Shown here one piece after another: positions 1-8,448 of a DNA stretch of 64,000 nt; the first letter of the stretch is position 1; each line of letters opens with the position of its first letter. The notes beneath the pieces are model-generated. The model was not told the DNA's origin, searched no databases, and saw only the letters and a list, made by a program, of their open reading frames with translations. The stretch is from assembly GCF_947179015.1 (NCBI RefSeq), contig NZ_CAMXCM010000001.1, positions 359,387-423,386 on the forward strand, read 5' to 3'. Source of the stretch: Commensalibacter communis (GTDB taxonomy: Bacteria > Pseudomonadota > Alphaproteobacteria > Acetobacterales > Acetobacteraceae). Position numbers and translations under genes: made by a program.

Positions 1-368
1 GTTCTTAAGACCATAGCATCAACAAATCGAGATAAAACACGTGCTGTGTCAGCAATGGTTTCCCCACGACCAATTTGCATTGTATCGGTTGATAAAACAA
101 CAGAATCACCACCTAATTGACGAATGCCCACTTCAAAAGAAACACGTGTTCTGGTCGAGGGTTTAGAAAAAATTAGTGCAACATTTTTGCCTTTTAAAGG
201 TGCTGTAGGATGCAAAGGATATTTACGATTTTCTTGCATATCCTTCATTTGTTTTCCCAAAACAACCATGTCTTGTAAATCTTTTTTTGATAAGTCACGA
301 ATATCAAGGAAATGTTTGCATTTTTTACCGTGATGGTTGTTTGGATGAGTTTTTGATAAAGAGCTCAT
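1..368 (-). CDS. argF: Ornithine carbamoyltransferase, N-terminal part (cut by window edge)
   Basis: This is the first 122 codons of ornithine carbamoyltransferase, which makes citrulline from ornithine and carbamoyl phosphate in arginine synthesis. I translated it by hand from the ATG at 368. It contains the carbamoyl-phosphate-binding motif FSKPSTRTRVSFE near residues 74-86, followed by GGDSVVL and an MQIGRGE stretch, all typical of the ArgF/OTC family rather than aspartate carbamoyltransferase. The start overlaps the argD stop by one base (TAATG), so the two are translationally coupled in an argD-argF operon. The rest of the gene lies left of the window; nothing suggests it is broken. Confidence 0.9.
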   Translation of the reverse strand, partial: MSSLSKTHPNNHHGKKCKHFLDIRDLSKKDLQDMVVLGKQMKDMQENRKYPLHPTAPLKGKNVALIFSKPSTRTRVSFEVGIRQLGGDSVVLSTDTMQIGRGETIADTARVLSRFVDAMVLR

Positions 369-1555
369 TAATTTTGTTCCATAATATTTTGTAATTGCTT
401 TGCGGCTTTTGCCAAACGATTTGCACCCTCGTGACATTCTTCTTCAGTAATAATGAGAGGAGGGATAATTCGAAGCACATTATTTCCCGCGGCAACCGTC
501 AATAAATCTTGGTGTAAAGCAGCATTTTGAATTTCAGCAGGAGGCAGTTTTCCCTTGAGACCCAACATCAATCCCATCCCTTTGACTTCTTCAAAAACCG
601 TTGGGTATTGTGCAATTAATGTTTGCAGCTCATTTCTTAGATAGTCTCCTGTTTGGACAACTTGATCTAGAAAATTAGGTGATAGTAAAATATCTAATAC
701 AGCATTCCCAGCGGCACACGCCAGCGGATTCCCACCAAAAGTCGATCCGTGCGTCCCTGGTGTTAAATGTTTGGCAATAGATTCTTTAGCAAGAAACGCG
801 CCCATTGGAACACCACCTGCAATTCCTTTGGCCAAAGACATAATATCAGGTTCTACATCTGTCCATTGATAGGCAAACATTTTACCCGTACGACCCATAC
901 CGCATTGAATTTCATCAAAGCCAAGATATAAATTTTTTTCGTCACAGATTTTTCTTAGTTCACGCAAAAATACTTCTGGAACAACATTAATACCGCTTTC
1001 CCCTTGGATTGGCTCAATCAGGAAACCAGCAGTATGTTCATCGACAGCCTTGTGTAAAGCCTCCAAATCTCCAACAGGAATATGCTTAATCCCAGGAAGT
1101 CTTGGTTCGAATCCTTCCAAGTATTTCGGATTGCCTGTTGCAGTTAATGTTGCCAACGTTCTGCCGTGGAAGGCATTTTTAAAGCAAATAATATCTGTAC
1201 GTTCAGGATGACCATTTTGAAATTGTGCTCTACGGATTCCTTTAATTATTCCTTCGTTGGCTTCAGCACCGGAATTGCAGAAAAAAACACTATCAGCAAA
1301 ACTGATTTCAACTAGTCTTTGTGCTAGTTTTTCTGCTTGTGGAATGCGATATAAATTGGAAACATGCAATACCAGTTTAGCTTGTTCAGCGATCGTATTG
1401 GTCAAATGAGGATGGTTATGTCCAATAGAGGAGGTCGCGATGCCTGCACCAAAATCTAAAAATCGTCGTTTATCTTCCGTAAAAAGCCAAGCACCTTGAC
1501 CTTGCATAAACGCAAGATTTGCACGATTATAGGTAGGCATAAGAACGGATATCAT
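368..1555 (-). CDS. argD: Acetylornithine/succinyldiaminopimelate aminotransferase
   Basis: A 395-residue class III PLP-dependent aminotransferase of normal family length. It transfers an amino group between glutamate and N-acetylglutamate semialdehyde in arginine synthesis, and often also serves the lysine pathway. Visible landmarks are the PLP phosphate-binding SGAEAN (residues 95-100), the ring-stacking region FHGRT (129-133), the FDEIQCGMGRTG segment (213-224) and the Schiff-base lysine K243 in LAKGIAGG. The start is the ATG at 1555. It leads an operon with argF and is divergent from recX across a 145-bp gap that must carry both promoters. The cytosolic enzyme function is secure; which of the two substrates dominates cannot be told from sequence. 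Confidence 0.93.
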   Translation of the reverse strand: MISVLMPTYNRANLAFMQGQGAWLFTEDKRRFLDFGAGIATSSIGHNHPHLTNTIAEQAKLVLHVSNLYRIPQAEKLAQRLVEISFADSVFFCNSGAEANEGIIKGIRRAQFQNGHPERTDIICFKNAFHGRTLATLTATGNPKYLEGFEPRLPGIKHIPVGDLEALHKAVDEHTAGFLIEPIQGESGINVVPEVFLRELRKICDEKNLYLGFDEIQCGMGRTGKMFAYQWTDVEPDIMSLAKGIAGGVPMGAFLAKESIAKHLTPGTHGSTFGGNPLACAAGNAVLDILLSPNFLDQVVQTGDYLRNELQTLIAQYPTVFEEVKGMGLMLGLKGKLPPAEIQNAALHQDLLTVAAGNNVLRIIPPLIITEEECHEGANRLAKAAKQLQNIMEQN

Positions 1556-1700
1556 GGTTACTCTTCTTCATGAATTGGTTTAAAGAAAAGAATCATAATC
1601 TGTGATTGTATTTGTAAAGTCAATTTTTCTTTTTATTTTGCACGGCTAAATATATACAATAATATTATCATTTTTGATTATGCAATAGAGTATTCATCCT

Positions 1701-2270
1701 GTGAAATATCCAGATCTTCAAGAATATGCAATGGCTTATCTAGCACGATATAGTAATACTGAAAAAGGGTTAATTCGTGTGTTGAAAGCTAAACTACGCC
1801 GTTGGGCGGCAAAAGCTGAACAGGGTGGTATCGATCAATCAGAGATTGATGAGGGATTACGTCAAGGATTACAACAAATTCCTCAGATCATTGCAAAGGT
1901 TAAGAAAATAGGGATTATTGATGACCATACTTTTACTGAATATAAAATAAATTCATTGATACGCTCTGGACGCTCACAAAAAGTAATACAAAACAAATTA
2001 TTACAAAAAGGTGTTGCTTTTGATGTGATTCAGTCGGTATTAGATCAGTATCAAGACATAGATACAGAATTACTAGCGGCGTTGGTCTACGCCAGGAAAA
2101 GACGTTTGGGTCCTTTTCGTCGTGTTGATCGCGAGGTTGGTGATGAACTAAAACAAAAAGAACAATCTTCTTTTGCCAGAGGAGGGTTCTCCTTCGTGAT
2201 GGTAGATAAAGTATTGTCGATGGAACAGGCAGAAGCAGAAGAAACGATACAAAGATTACGGTCTTTATAA
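1701..2270 (+). CDS. recX: RecX family regulatory protein
   Basis: A 189-residue mostly helical, basic protein of the RecX family, which binds RecA filaments and limits RecA activity. The N-terminal YLARYSNTEKGLIRVLKAKLRRW segment corresponds to the first RecX three-helix repeat, and IGIIDDHTFTEYKINSLIRSGRSQKVIQNKLLQKGV is the most typical second repeat. The start is a GTG at 1701 with no strong ribosome site, so an alternative start is possible. The gene is not next to recA here, as is common in alphaproteobacteria. A gene for a CHAP lipoprotein begins only 15 bp after its stop, suggesting co-transcription. Confidence 0.82.
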   Translation: MKYPDLQEYAMAYLARYSNTEKGLIRVLKAKLRRWAAKAEQGGIDQSEIDEGLRQGLQQIPQIIAKVKKIGIIDDHTFTEYKINSLIRSGRSQKVIQNKLLQKGVAFDVIQSVLDQYQDIDTELLAALVYARKRRLGPFRRVDREVGDELKQKEQSSFARGGFSFVMVDKVLSMEQAEAEETIQRLRSL

Positions 2271-2285
2271 ATTGGGTTGTTATAT

Positions 2286-2744
2286 ATGACGATTTTTAGA
2301 TCATTAATTATATTGACATTTCTGTTACCTCTGCTTGCAGCATGCGGGGGTGGTCGCAGTTATAACGGACCATTACAATGTGCACCTTATGCCAGAAAAT
2401 TAACGGGTGTTCAGCTCAGAGGCTCTGCCTATACGTGGTGGTATAAATCTCAAGGAAAATATTTACATACAAAGCAACCTAAAAAAGGGGCTATTTTAGT
2501 CTTTCGTAAAACATCAAAACTGCCCGATGGGCATGTTTCTGTTGTAAAAAAAATTAAAGATTCGCGCACAATTATAGTCGATCATGCCAATTGGGATGCA
2601 CAAAGGATTAACCATAATGCATCTGTGGTGGATGTTTCCTCTCGGAATGATTGGTCTTTGGTTCGGGTTTGGTGGCCACCAATAAATAAATTGGGAACGC
2701 GTAAATATCCAACGTATGGATTTATTTTGCCAGGAAAGACTTGA
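2286..2744 (+). CDS. CHAP-domain lipoprotein, putative peptidoglycan amidase/endopeptidase
   Basis: A 152-residue exported protein. The N-terminus is a lipoprotein signal with lipobox LLAAC followed by a glycine-rich stretch, so it is probably anchored in the envelope. The mature part looks like a CHAP (cysteine/histidine-dependent amidohydrolase/peptidase) domain: a candidate nucleophile cysteine in LQCAPYAR, the catalytic histidine in DGHVSVV, and a polar residue in the following VDHANWD. Such domains cleave peptidoglycan peptides. I chose the ATG at 2286 over an upstream TTG at 2277 because the signal peptide then starts normally. It lies just downstream of recX. Catalytic activity is inferred from the motif pair only. 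Confidence 0.75.
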   Translation: MTIFRSLIILTFLLPLLAACGGGRSYNGPLQCAPYARKLTGVQLRGSAYTWWYKSQGKYLHTKQPKKGAILVFRKTSKLPDGHVSVVKKIKDSRTIIVDHANWDAQRINHNASVVDVSSRNDWSLVRVWWPPINKLGTRKYPTYGFILPGKT

Positions 2745-3069
2745 TCTGTAAGAAATATGAATCTGAATTCTGCTTCCAAATACAATCAATTGTCATATTT
2801 GGAATGTTTAGATCTGACAAATTGTTGAAAGTTGAAAATATCACCTGATTTGATTACTACCCCCAAGAAAAGCAAGTACTAACATGTCAAACCAGAATAG
2901 TAACAATAGACTAAATATGGATTTATAAATTTTGCATCCTATATAAAATTATAGTATTACCCAAGAAATCAGATTATAGTATATTTCTTATGGTTTTATT
3001 ATTGATCTGGTTATGATGTTAAAGCAATAGATGCATCATTTTGAACCCAAACATAAATATGAGGATACT
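2745..3069. other. Intergenic region before tatA
   Basis: This 325-bp AT-rich gap between the CHAP gene and tatA holds the hairpin at 2774-2804 and presumably the tatA promoter. I see no RNA gene or convincing ORF; the minus-strand frames that overlap it mainly cover the CHAP gene and look like shadows. Confidence 0.5.
2774..2804 (+). terminator. Hairpin after the CHAP gene, possible weak terminator
   Basis: A perfect 9-bp inverted repeat (TTCCAAATA at 2774-2782 with TATTTGGAA at 2796-2804) with a 13-nt loop, 30 bp after the CHAP gene stop. It has no real T-tract, so termination is only a possibility. Confidence 0.35.
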
Positions 3070-3336
3070 ATGGGTAGCTTAAGTATTTGGCATTGGCTGA
3101 TTGTATTAATTGTTATTTTATTATTATTTGGATCAACAAAAGTATCTTCCTTAATGGGCGATTTTGCCAAGGGGATTAAATCCTTTAAGAAAAATATGGC
3201 CGATGACGAACCATCACCAAATTCTTCAACGACCCAACCCAATAAAACATTATCAGCATCAGATCATAAGGATGACTCTGTGCCTTTTAATGAACCTCCG
3301 AAAACGACTGTCTCTTCTGATTCTGACAAGAAGTAA
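3070..3336 (+). CDS. tatA: Sec-independent protein translocase subunit TatA
   Basis: An 88-residue protein of the TatA/E family, which forms the pore that moves folded proteins with twin-arginine signals across the inner membrane. It has a single N-terminal membrane segment ([16 protein letters not shown]), the conserved FG hinge, then an amphipathic helix ([16 protein letters not shown]) and a low-complexity acidic and polar tail, exactly the TatA plan. An ATG at 3031 would add 13 polar residues before the membrane segment; the ATG at 3070 with GAGG just upstream is the better start. tatB and tatC are not adjacent, so this tatA is on its own here. ribF follows 27 bp after the stop. Confidence 0.88.
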   Translation: MGSLSIWHWLIVLIVILLLFGSTKVSSLMGDFAKGIKSFKKNMADDEPSPNSSTTQPNKTLSASDHKDDSVPFNEPPKTTVSSDSDKK

Positions 3337-3363
3337 ATTAATCAAAGGAATATATAGTCGTTT

Positions 3364-4305
3364 ATGACTGTAATTTTTAAAAATAGCCAATCCATTTCCC
3401 AAGATGCCAAGGGAAGTGTGGCTGCATTAGGAAATTTCGACGGTGTACATCGTGGACATGGTTATTTGATACAAAGCCTGCGCGAACAATATCAAAACCG
3501 TCCTTTATCTGTTGTAACGTTTGAACCTCATCCTCGACAGCTTTTTTTTAAAGAAGCTGCGCCATTTCGTTTGACCAATGCGGACGAACGAAACGTAGTT
3601 TTAGAAAAGATGGGGGTTGATTTTATTTTTCAAATTGACTTCACACAAGAATTCGCATCTTTGAGTGCTCATGATTTTGTACATAATATTTTACATAATC
3701 ATTTAGGCGTTACTCATATCGCTTGTGGCAATTGCTTTGCTTTTGGTAAAGGGCGCAGTGGGAGTATTGAATATTTAGCCTCTGAAACACAATCCTTGGG
3801 AATAGGCTTGACGGTTTTGGAGCCTTTACAAGATGGCGATGAAGTGATTTCTTCCAGTCGTATCCGTCATTTATTAAGAGATGGTCATCCTCGGAAAGCT
3901 GCTGAATTATTAGGTAGAGTTTGGAGTGTTCGAGCCATTGTCCAACACGGGGATAAACGTGGCAGAACAATTGGTTTTCCAACCGCAAATTTACTCTTGG
4001 GCGAACATGTTGAGCCAATGTGCGGTGTTTATGCTGTTAAGATTGCGCTGCCGAATGGTGAAATGCGTGATGGTGTTGCAAATGTGGGCTATCGCCCCAC
4101 TTTTGGTCAACAAAATGAATGCCGTTTAGAAGTGCATTTATTTGATTTCAATCAAGATATTTATGGTCAAGAGCTACAAGTGTGGTTGCATCATTTCATT
4201 CGCTCAGAAAAACGCTTTTCTGGACTGGATGAATTAAAAGGTCAAATTGCCAAAGATGCACTGGACGCTAAAGATTTTTTTAGTAATCTTGAAATAATTA
4301 GATAA
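3364..4305 (+). CDS. ribF: Bifunctional riboflavin kinase / FAD synthetase
   Basis: A 313-residue two-domain enzyme that phosphorylates riboflavin to FMN and adenylylates FMN to FAD. The N-terminal nucleotidyltransferase domain shows GNFDGVHRGH (residues 23-32) and ISSSRIR (162-168), which act like the HIGH and KMSKS motifs of related enzymes. The C-terminal kinase domain shows GDKRGRTIGFPTANL (196-210). Length is normal for RibF. The upstream gap of 27 bp leaves no room for an FMN riboswitch. The gene sits between tatA and ileS; the ribF-ileS-lspA order is widespread in proteobacteria. Confidence 0.95.
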   Translation: MTVIFKNSQSISQDAKGSVAALGNFDGVHRGHGYLIQSLREQYQNRPLSVVTFEPHPRQLFFKEAAPFRLTNADERNVVLEKMGVDFIFQIDFTQEFASLSAHDFVHNILHNHLGVTHIACGNCFAFGKGRSGSIEYLASETQSLGIGLTVLEPLQDGDEVISSSRIRHLLRDGHPRKAAELLGRVWSVRAIVQHGDKRGRTIGFPTANLLLGEHVEPMCGVYAVKIALPNGEMRDGVANVGYRPTFGQQNECRLEVHLFDFNQDIYGQELQVWLHHFIRSEKRFSGLDELKGQIAKDALDAKDFFSNLEIIR

Positions 4306-4433
4306 TTTGTAATTATGAATTGAAAATAATCTGAAAAATAGGTTATTGATTGATGTTCGTGACTATTGATTTTTATCGTTATTTAAGGATTAATAGTCGT
4401 TTTGTTTATTATTGTCACAGTTAGAATAATGTT

Positions 4434-7313
4434 ATGACTGAATCCAAATCGACTGATCTGTATCGTGATACAGTATTTTTACCTTCTACTTCCTTTCCTA
4501 TGCGTGGTGGCTTACCTAAAAAAGAACCAGAAATTCTGGCTCATTGGAAGAAGATAGGGTTGGATGAAGCCATACAGAAAAAATCTGACGAGCGTCTGGC
4601 TGCAGGTCATAAAGTCTTTACCCTGCATGATGGTCCTCCTTATGCCAATGGTCATTTACATATTGGTCATGCATTAAATAAAATCATTAAAGACGTTATT
4701 AATCGCTCTCATCGCATGAATGGTGAGGTCGTGCGCTATATTCCTGGTTGGGATTGTCATGGCTTGCCGATTGAGTGGCGGATCGAAGAACAATATCGTA
4801 AAGCAGGTAAGAATAAAGATGATGTTCCTGTTTTGCAATTTCGTGCAGAATGTCGTAACTATGCCAAAGAATGGTTGACCACTCAATCTTCAGAGTTTCA
4901 ACGTTTAGGGGTTCAGGCTGAATGGGATAATCGTTATGCAACGATGGATTTCTCTTCTGAAGCAACGATCGTTGAGGAAATTGGTCGTTTCTTATTGAAC
5001 GGTAGCCTCTATCGTGGTTTGCGTCCTGTAATGTGGAGCCCAGTTGAAAAAACAGCTTTGGCAGAAGCAGAAATTGAATATCACGATCATACTTCTGTAA
5101 CGATTTTTGTTGCGTTTCCAATTGTGAAAGATTCGACTTCAAATCACGCATTAGACGGCGTTTCAGCGGTTATTTGGACAACAACACCTTGGACAATCCC
5201 TGCAAACAGAGCAATTGCTTATAATAACGACATTAATTATCAAGTCATTATTGCTCAAGCTGTCAGTGATGAATCCTATGTCATGGTTGGCTCTAAATTT
5301 CTGGTTGCGCAAGATCTGGCTGATTCTTTTTGTCAACAAGTCGGGATTACCGATCATCAAGCTTTACATACATTCTCTGGTCAAGCGCTAAAAGGCACCG
5401 TTGCGGCACATCCTTTCCGTGGGAAAGGGTTTGATTATGATGTACCATTACTTGCAGGCGAATTTGTAACAACAGAGGCTGGAACGGGATTGGTTCATTG
5501 TGCGCCTGCTCATGGTGAAGACGATTTTTATCTTTGTCGTGACCACCAAATCGGCGTTGATGAATTGGTTCAAGATGACGGTGTATATGCACCTAATGTT
5601 CCATTATTTGCTGGTATCCACGTATTTAAAGCAGCAGAACCCGTTTGTGACCAGTTAATTGAATCGTCTCAAAAAGCACAAACCGAAGGAAAAGCTTTCA
5701 CAGGATTAGTCGCCAGATCATCGATTGTTCACTCTTACCCACATTCTTGGCGTTCAAGAGCACCAGTTATTTATCGTGCGACACCGCAATGGTTTATTGC
5801 GATGGATGATGACAGAAAAATTCGTGAAAACGCATTATCTGTATTGGAAGTTGTAACTTTTGTCCCTGCACAAATTCGTAATCGCCTGACCAGCATGGTG
5901 GCATCCCGTCCAGATTGGTGTATTAGTCGCCAGCGTGCTTGGGGCGTTCCGATTGCGGTGTTTGTCAACAAAGAAACCCGTGAAGTATTACGTGATGAAA
6001 ACGTTATGCAACGCATTGTCGAAGCATTCAAAGTTGAGGGGGCAGATGCTTGGTACACATCACCAGCTTCTCGCTTCCTTGGTGATAGCTATAATGCTGA
6101 TGACTTTGAACAAGTATTTGATATTGTTGATGTTTGGTTCGAAAGTGGTTCAACCCATGCGTTTGTCCTAGGTCAAGATAAACTCAATTTTCCAGCAGAT
6201 TTATATCTTGAAGGCTCAGATCAACATCGTGGTTGGTTCCAGTCTTCTTTGTTAGAATGCGTTGGCACCAGAGGCATTGCCCCATATAAAGCAATTGTTA
6301 CGAACGGCTTTGTTATGGATGAGCAAGGGCGCAAAATGTCTAAATCTTTGGGCAATGTGGTCGCGCCACAAGATGTAAATGATTCATTGGGAGCAGATAT
6401 TCTTCGGCTTTGGGTGATGAACTCAGATACGAATGATGATTTGCGTATTGGTAAAGAAATCCTGAAACAACAAGGGGATTTATATCGCCGTTTACGCAAT
6501 ACCTTGCGTTGGTTGTTGGGGGGCTTGGATGATTTCTCTGAGGCTGAAAAAGTGCCATATGCAGAATTACCAGAGCTTGAAAAATGGGTTTTACATCGCT
6601 TGACCGAAATGAATAAAATCATTCAACAAGCAGTAACCTCTCATGAATGGGTTGGGGTTTATCCAACGTTACACCATTTCTGTACGGTCGATTTGTCTGC
6701 ATTCTATTTTGATATTCGTAAAGATGCGCTCTATTGCGATGATACAAATAATGTCCGTCGTAGAGCTGCTAGAACTGTTTTGGACATTTTGCATCGTTGT
6801 TTATGTGCTTGGTTGGCACCTGTATTATGCTTTACTGCAGAAGAAGCCTGGACAGCTCGTTTTGGTGAAGATCAAAGCATTCACCTAGAAGATTTCCCAA
6901 CCTTGCCAGCTGAATGGAATAACGAAGCCTTAGCAGAAAGATGGTTACAAGTTAGAGCTATTCGCCGTATTATTACTACTGAAATTGAAAATGCAAGAAG
7001 AGAAGGGATGATTAAATCTTCTTTACAAGCAGCTGTTGAATTGGCTTTTTCTGAAAAAGAAGTGGCTCTTTTTGGACAATATGATTGGGCAGAATTAGTG
7101 ATTGTTTCTCAGGTCGATATTCAGATCGTGCCTGGTTCAGCATCTCTTTATACGGAGGATGAAGAACAACAAGGTGAGCCGCATGCACCGCCAGTGGTCA
7201 CGGTTGCTTCTGGTGAAAAATGTGCGCGTTGTTGGAAAGTTTTGGATGAAGTGGGTGAAAATACTGAACATCCAGAATTATGTCTGCGTTGCGTAGATGT
7301 AGTCAGCCAATAA
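4434..7313 (+). CDS. ileS: Isoleucyl-tRNA synthetase
   Basis: A 959-residue class I aminoacyl-tRNA synthetase that charges tRNA-Ile and edits mischarged valine. The HIGH motif lies in GPPYANGHLHIGHA (residues 67-80), the KMSKS motif at 634-638, and the editing domain includes the TTTPWTIPANRA segment. The C-terminus keeps the zinc-binding pairs C930/C933 and C950/C953 seen in bacterial-type IleRS, so this is the ordinary bacterial enzyme rather than the mupirocin-resistant eukaryote-like form. lspA starts 21 bp after the stop, and the two are very likely co-transcribed. Confidence 0.97.
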   Translation: MTESKSTDLYRDTVFLPSTSFPMRGGLPKKEPEILAHWKKIGLDEAIQKKSDERLAAGHKVFTLHDGPPYANGHLHIGHALNKIIKDVINRSHRMNGEVVRYIPGWDCHGLPIEWRIEEQYRKAGKNKDDVPVLQFRAECRNYAKEWLTTQSSEFQRLGVQAEWDNRYATMDFSSEATIVEEIGRFLLNGSLYRGLRPVMWSPVEKTALAEAEIEYHDHTSVTIFVAFPIVKDSTSNHALDGVSAVIWTTTPWTIPANRAIAYNNDINYQVIIAQAVSDESYVMVGSKFLVAQDLADSFCQQVGITDHQALHTFSGQALKGTVAAHPFRGKGFDYDVPLLAGEFVTTEAGTGLVHCAPAHGEDDFYLCRDHQIGVDELVQDDGVYAPNVPLFAGIHVFKAAEPVCDQLIESSQKAQTEGKAFTGLVARSSIVHSYPHSWRSRAPVIYRATPQWFIAMDDDRKIRENALSVLEVVTFVPAQIRNRLTSMVASRPDWCISRQRAWGVPIAVFVNKETREVLRDENVMQRIVEAFKVEGADAWYTSPASRFLGDSYNADDFEQVFDIVDVWFESGSTHAFVLGQDKLNFPADLYLEGSDQHRGWFQSSLLECVGTRGIAPYKAIVTNGFVMDEQGRKMSKSLGNVVAPQDVNDSLGADILRLWVMNSDTNDDLRIGKEILKQQGDLYRRLRNTLRWLLGGLDDFSEAEKVPYAELPELEKWVLHRLTEMNKIIQQAVTSHEWVGVYPTLHHFCTVDLSAFYFDIRKDALYCDDTNNVRRRAARTVLDILHRCLCAWLAPVLCFTAEEAWTARFGEDQSIHLEDFPTLPAEWNNEALAERWLQVRAIRRIITTEIENARREGMIKSSLQAAVELAFSEKEVALFGQYDWAELVIVSQVDIQIVPGSASLYTEDEEQQGEPHAPPVVTVASGEKCARCWKVLDEVGENTEHPELCLRCVDVVSQ

Positions 7314-7334
7314 AGATAGAGATTGTAGAAAGTA

Positions 7335-7844
7335 ATGAATATAGTCTCGGCACATTCGGCGAAAACCAAGCATTGGCTTTTGGGTATAGTGATGTTGGTG
7401 TTGGTTCTCGTTTGCGATCAGTTAAGCAAATATTGGATTTTAAATATTTTTGACTTGCCTGAAAAAAGGTCTGTCGAGATACTTCCTTTTCTGAATTTTA
7501 CAATGGTATGGAATAAAGCGATCACATTTGGCATGTTGGGTGATGCATTAGGTCAATACGCCCCAATAATTTTTGCTGTTGTTGCTTTTTCTATTGCAGT
7601 TGGTCTGTTTGTATGGATGATAAGAGCATCTAAACGATGTGTTGTTTTAAGTTTAGGTGCAATTATTGGTGGTGCTGTCGGAAATATTATCGATCGTGTA
7701 CGTTTTGGGGCGGTTGTGGATTTTATACATCTTCATGTTAGCGGCTGGTCGTGGTATGTATTTAATATTGCCGATAGTGCAATTGTTTGTGGTGTAGGGG
7801 TATTGCTAATTGATGCTTTTTTCCGTAAGGATTCAAAACATTAG
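7335..7844 (+). CDS. lspA: Lipoprotein signal peptidase (signal peptidase II)
   Basis: A 169-residue inner-membrane aspartic protease that removes signal peptides from prolipoproteins. Four hydrophobic segments are visible. The catalytic aspartates lie in GNIIDRVRFGAVVDFIH and FNIADSAI. The N-terminal CDQLSKYW motif is typical. The usual N-x-G-x-A-F-G segment reads NKAITFG here, a mild departure, but both catalytic aspartate blocks are intact. It follows ileS and precedes a lipoprotein gene that would be one of its substrates. Confidence 0.93.
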   Translation: MNIVSAHSAKTKHWLLGIVMLVLVLVCDQLSKYWILNIFDLPEKRSVEILPFLNFTMVWNKAITFGMLGDALGQYAPIIFAVVAFSIAVGLFVWMIRASKRCVVLSLGAIIGGAVGNIIDRVRFGAVVDFIHLHVSGWSWYVFNIADSAIVCGVGVLLIDAFFRKDSKH

Positions 7845-7906
7845 TTCGTATTGTCGTCTATTGAATGTTTGTTGATTTTTATTGTAAGTTAGGGGTGAGG
7901 CAAATT

Positions 7907-8425
7907 ATGGTGCATAAGTTAAGCCTGAATTCTTTGATGCCAGTTGGCTGTCTTATGACGGTGTTTCTTCTTTCTGCATGTTCGGGAGAGGATGTTTCCC
8001 GCGCTTTTGGAATAAAACGTTCTATGCCTGATGAATATACGGTGACAACACGTTCACCATTATCTATGCCTCCATCGGAAAGTTTGTTGTTACCTGACAG
8101 CAATGGGGGACGTCCCGCAGGACAATCTATTCGTCAACAAACTTTAGAAATTTTATCCCCTGATGTGGCATTGGAAAGAGATAAAGACGTTCCAAGTCCA
8201 GGACAATCAGAGTTGGTAACACAAGCCAATCAATCTGCTGATGTTAGCCGTCAACATGAATTGGTAACGGATCAAGGTTTTGTTGATCAAATTATGTTTT
8301 GGAAAAGTGGCAAACCATCTGATCTAGCTGTTGATGGTGCTGCTGAAAATAAACGTTTACATAATAATCTAAGCCTAGGGGTCAGCCCAGATCAAGGGGC
8401 AACGCCTACAACAGATAAAAAATAA
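7907..8425 (+). CDS. DUF3035 / BamF-like outer-membrane lipoprotein
   Basis: A 172-residue predicted lipoprotein. After a signal with lipobox-like LLSAC, the mature start SGEDVSRAFGIKRSMPDEYTV and SPLSMPP match the alphaproteobacterial DUF3035 family, some members of which are described as BamF, an accessory of the outer-membrane beta-barrel assembly complex. The rest is low-complexity and likely unfolded. I chose the ATG at 7907, preceded by a strong ribosome site (AGGGGTGAGG), over the upstream ATG at 7865. It lies in the ileS-lspA-mutL run. The family match is from memory of its N-terminal pattern; the BAM role is known for the family, not shown here. Confidence 0.75.
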   Translation: MVHKLSLNSLMPVGCLMTVFLLSACSGEDVSRAFGIKRSMPDEYTVTTRSPLSMPPSESLLLPDSNGGRPAGQSIRQQTLEILSPDVALERDKDVPSPGQSELVTQANQSADVSRQHELVTDQGFVDQIMFWKSGKPSDLAVDGAAENKRLHNNLSLGVSPDQGATPTTDKK

Positions 8426-8448
8426 CTTTTTCTTTGAGGTGATCGATA

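Noticed and set aside
124-333. Plus-strand 69-codon frame at the left edge
   Set aside because: The minus strand here encodes the clear N-terminus of ornithine carbamoyltransferase; the plus-strand frame is its shadow.
1-368. argF as a truncated pseudogene
   Set aside because: The frame is open to the window edge with conserved motifs; the truncation is due to the window boundary.
3337-3363. FMN riboswitch before ribF
   Set aside because: Only 27 bp separate tatA from ribF, far too short for the element.
4346-4405. GACTATT/AATAGTC inverted repeat ahead of ileS as a T-box or regulatory leader
   Set aside because: The arms are only 7 bp in an AT-rich gap, there is no T-box core or terminator, and T-boxes are not expected in this lineage.
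4699-5151. Long minus-strand frame of 150 codons inside ileS
   Set aside because: It lies wholly within the well-supported ileS gene on the other strand, has no recognisable domain and no ribosome site; it is a shadow frame.
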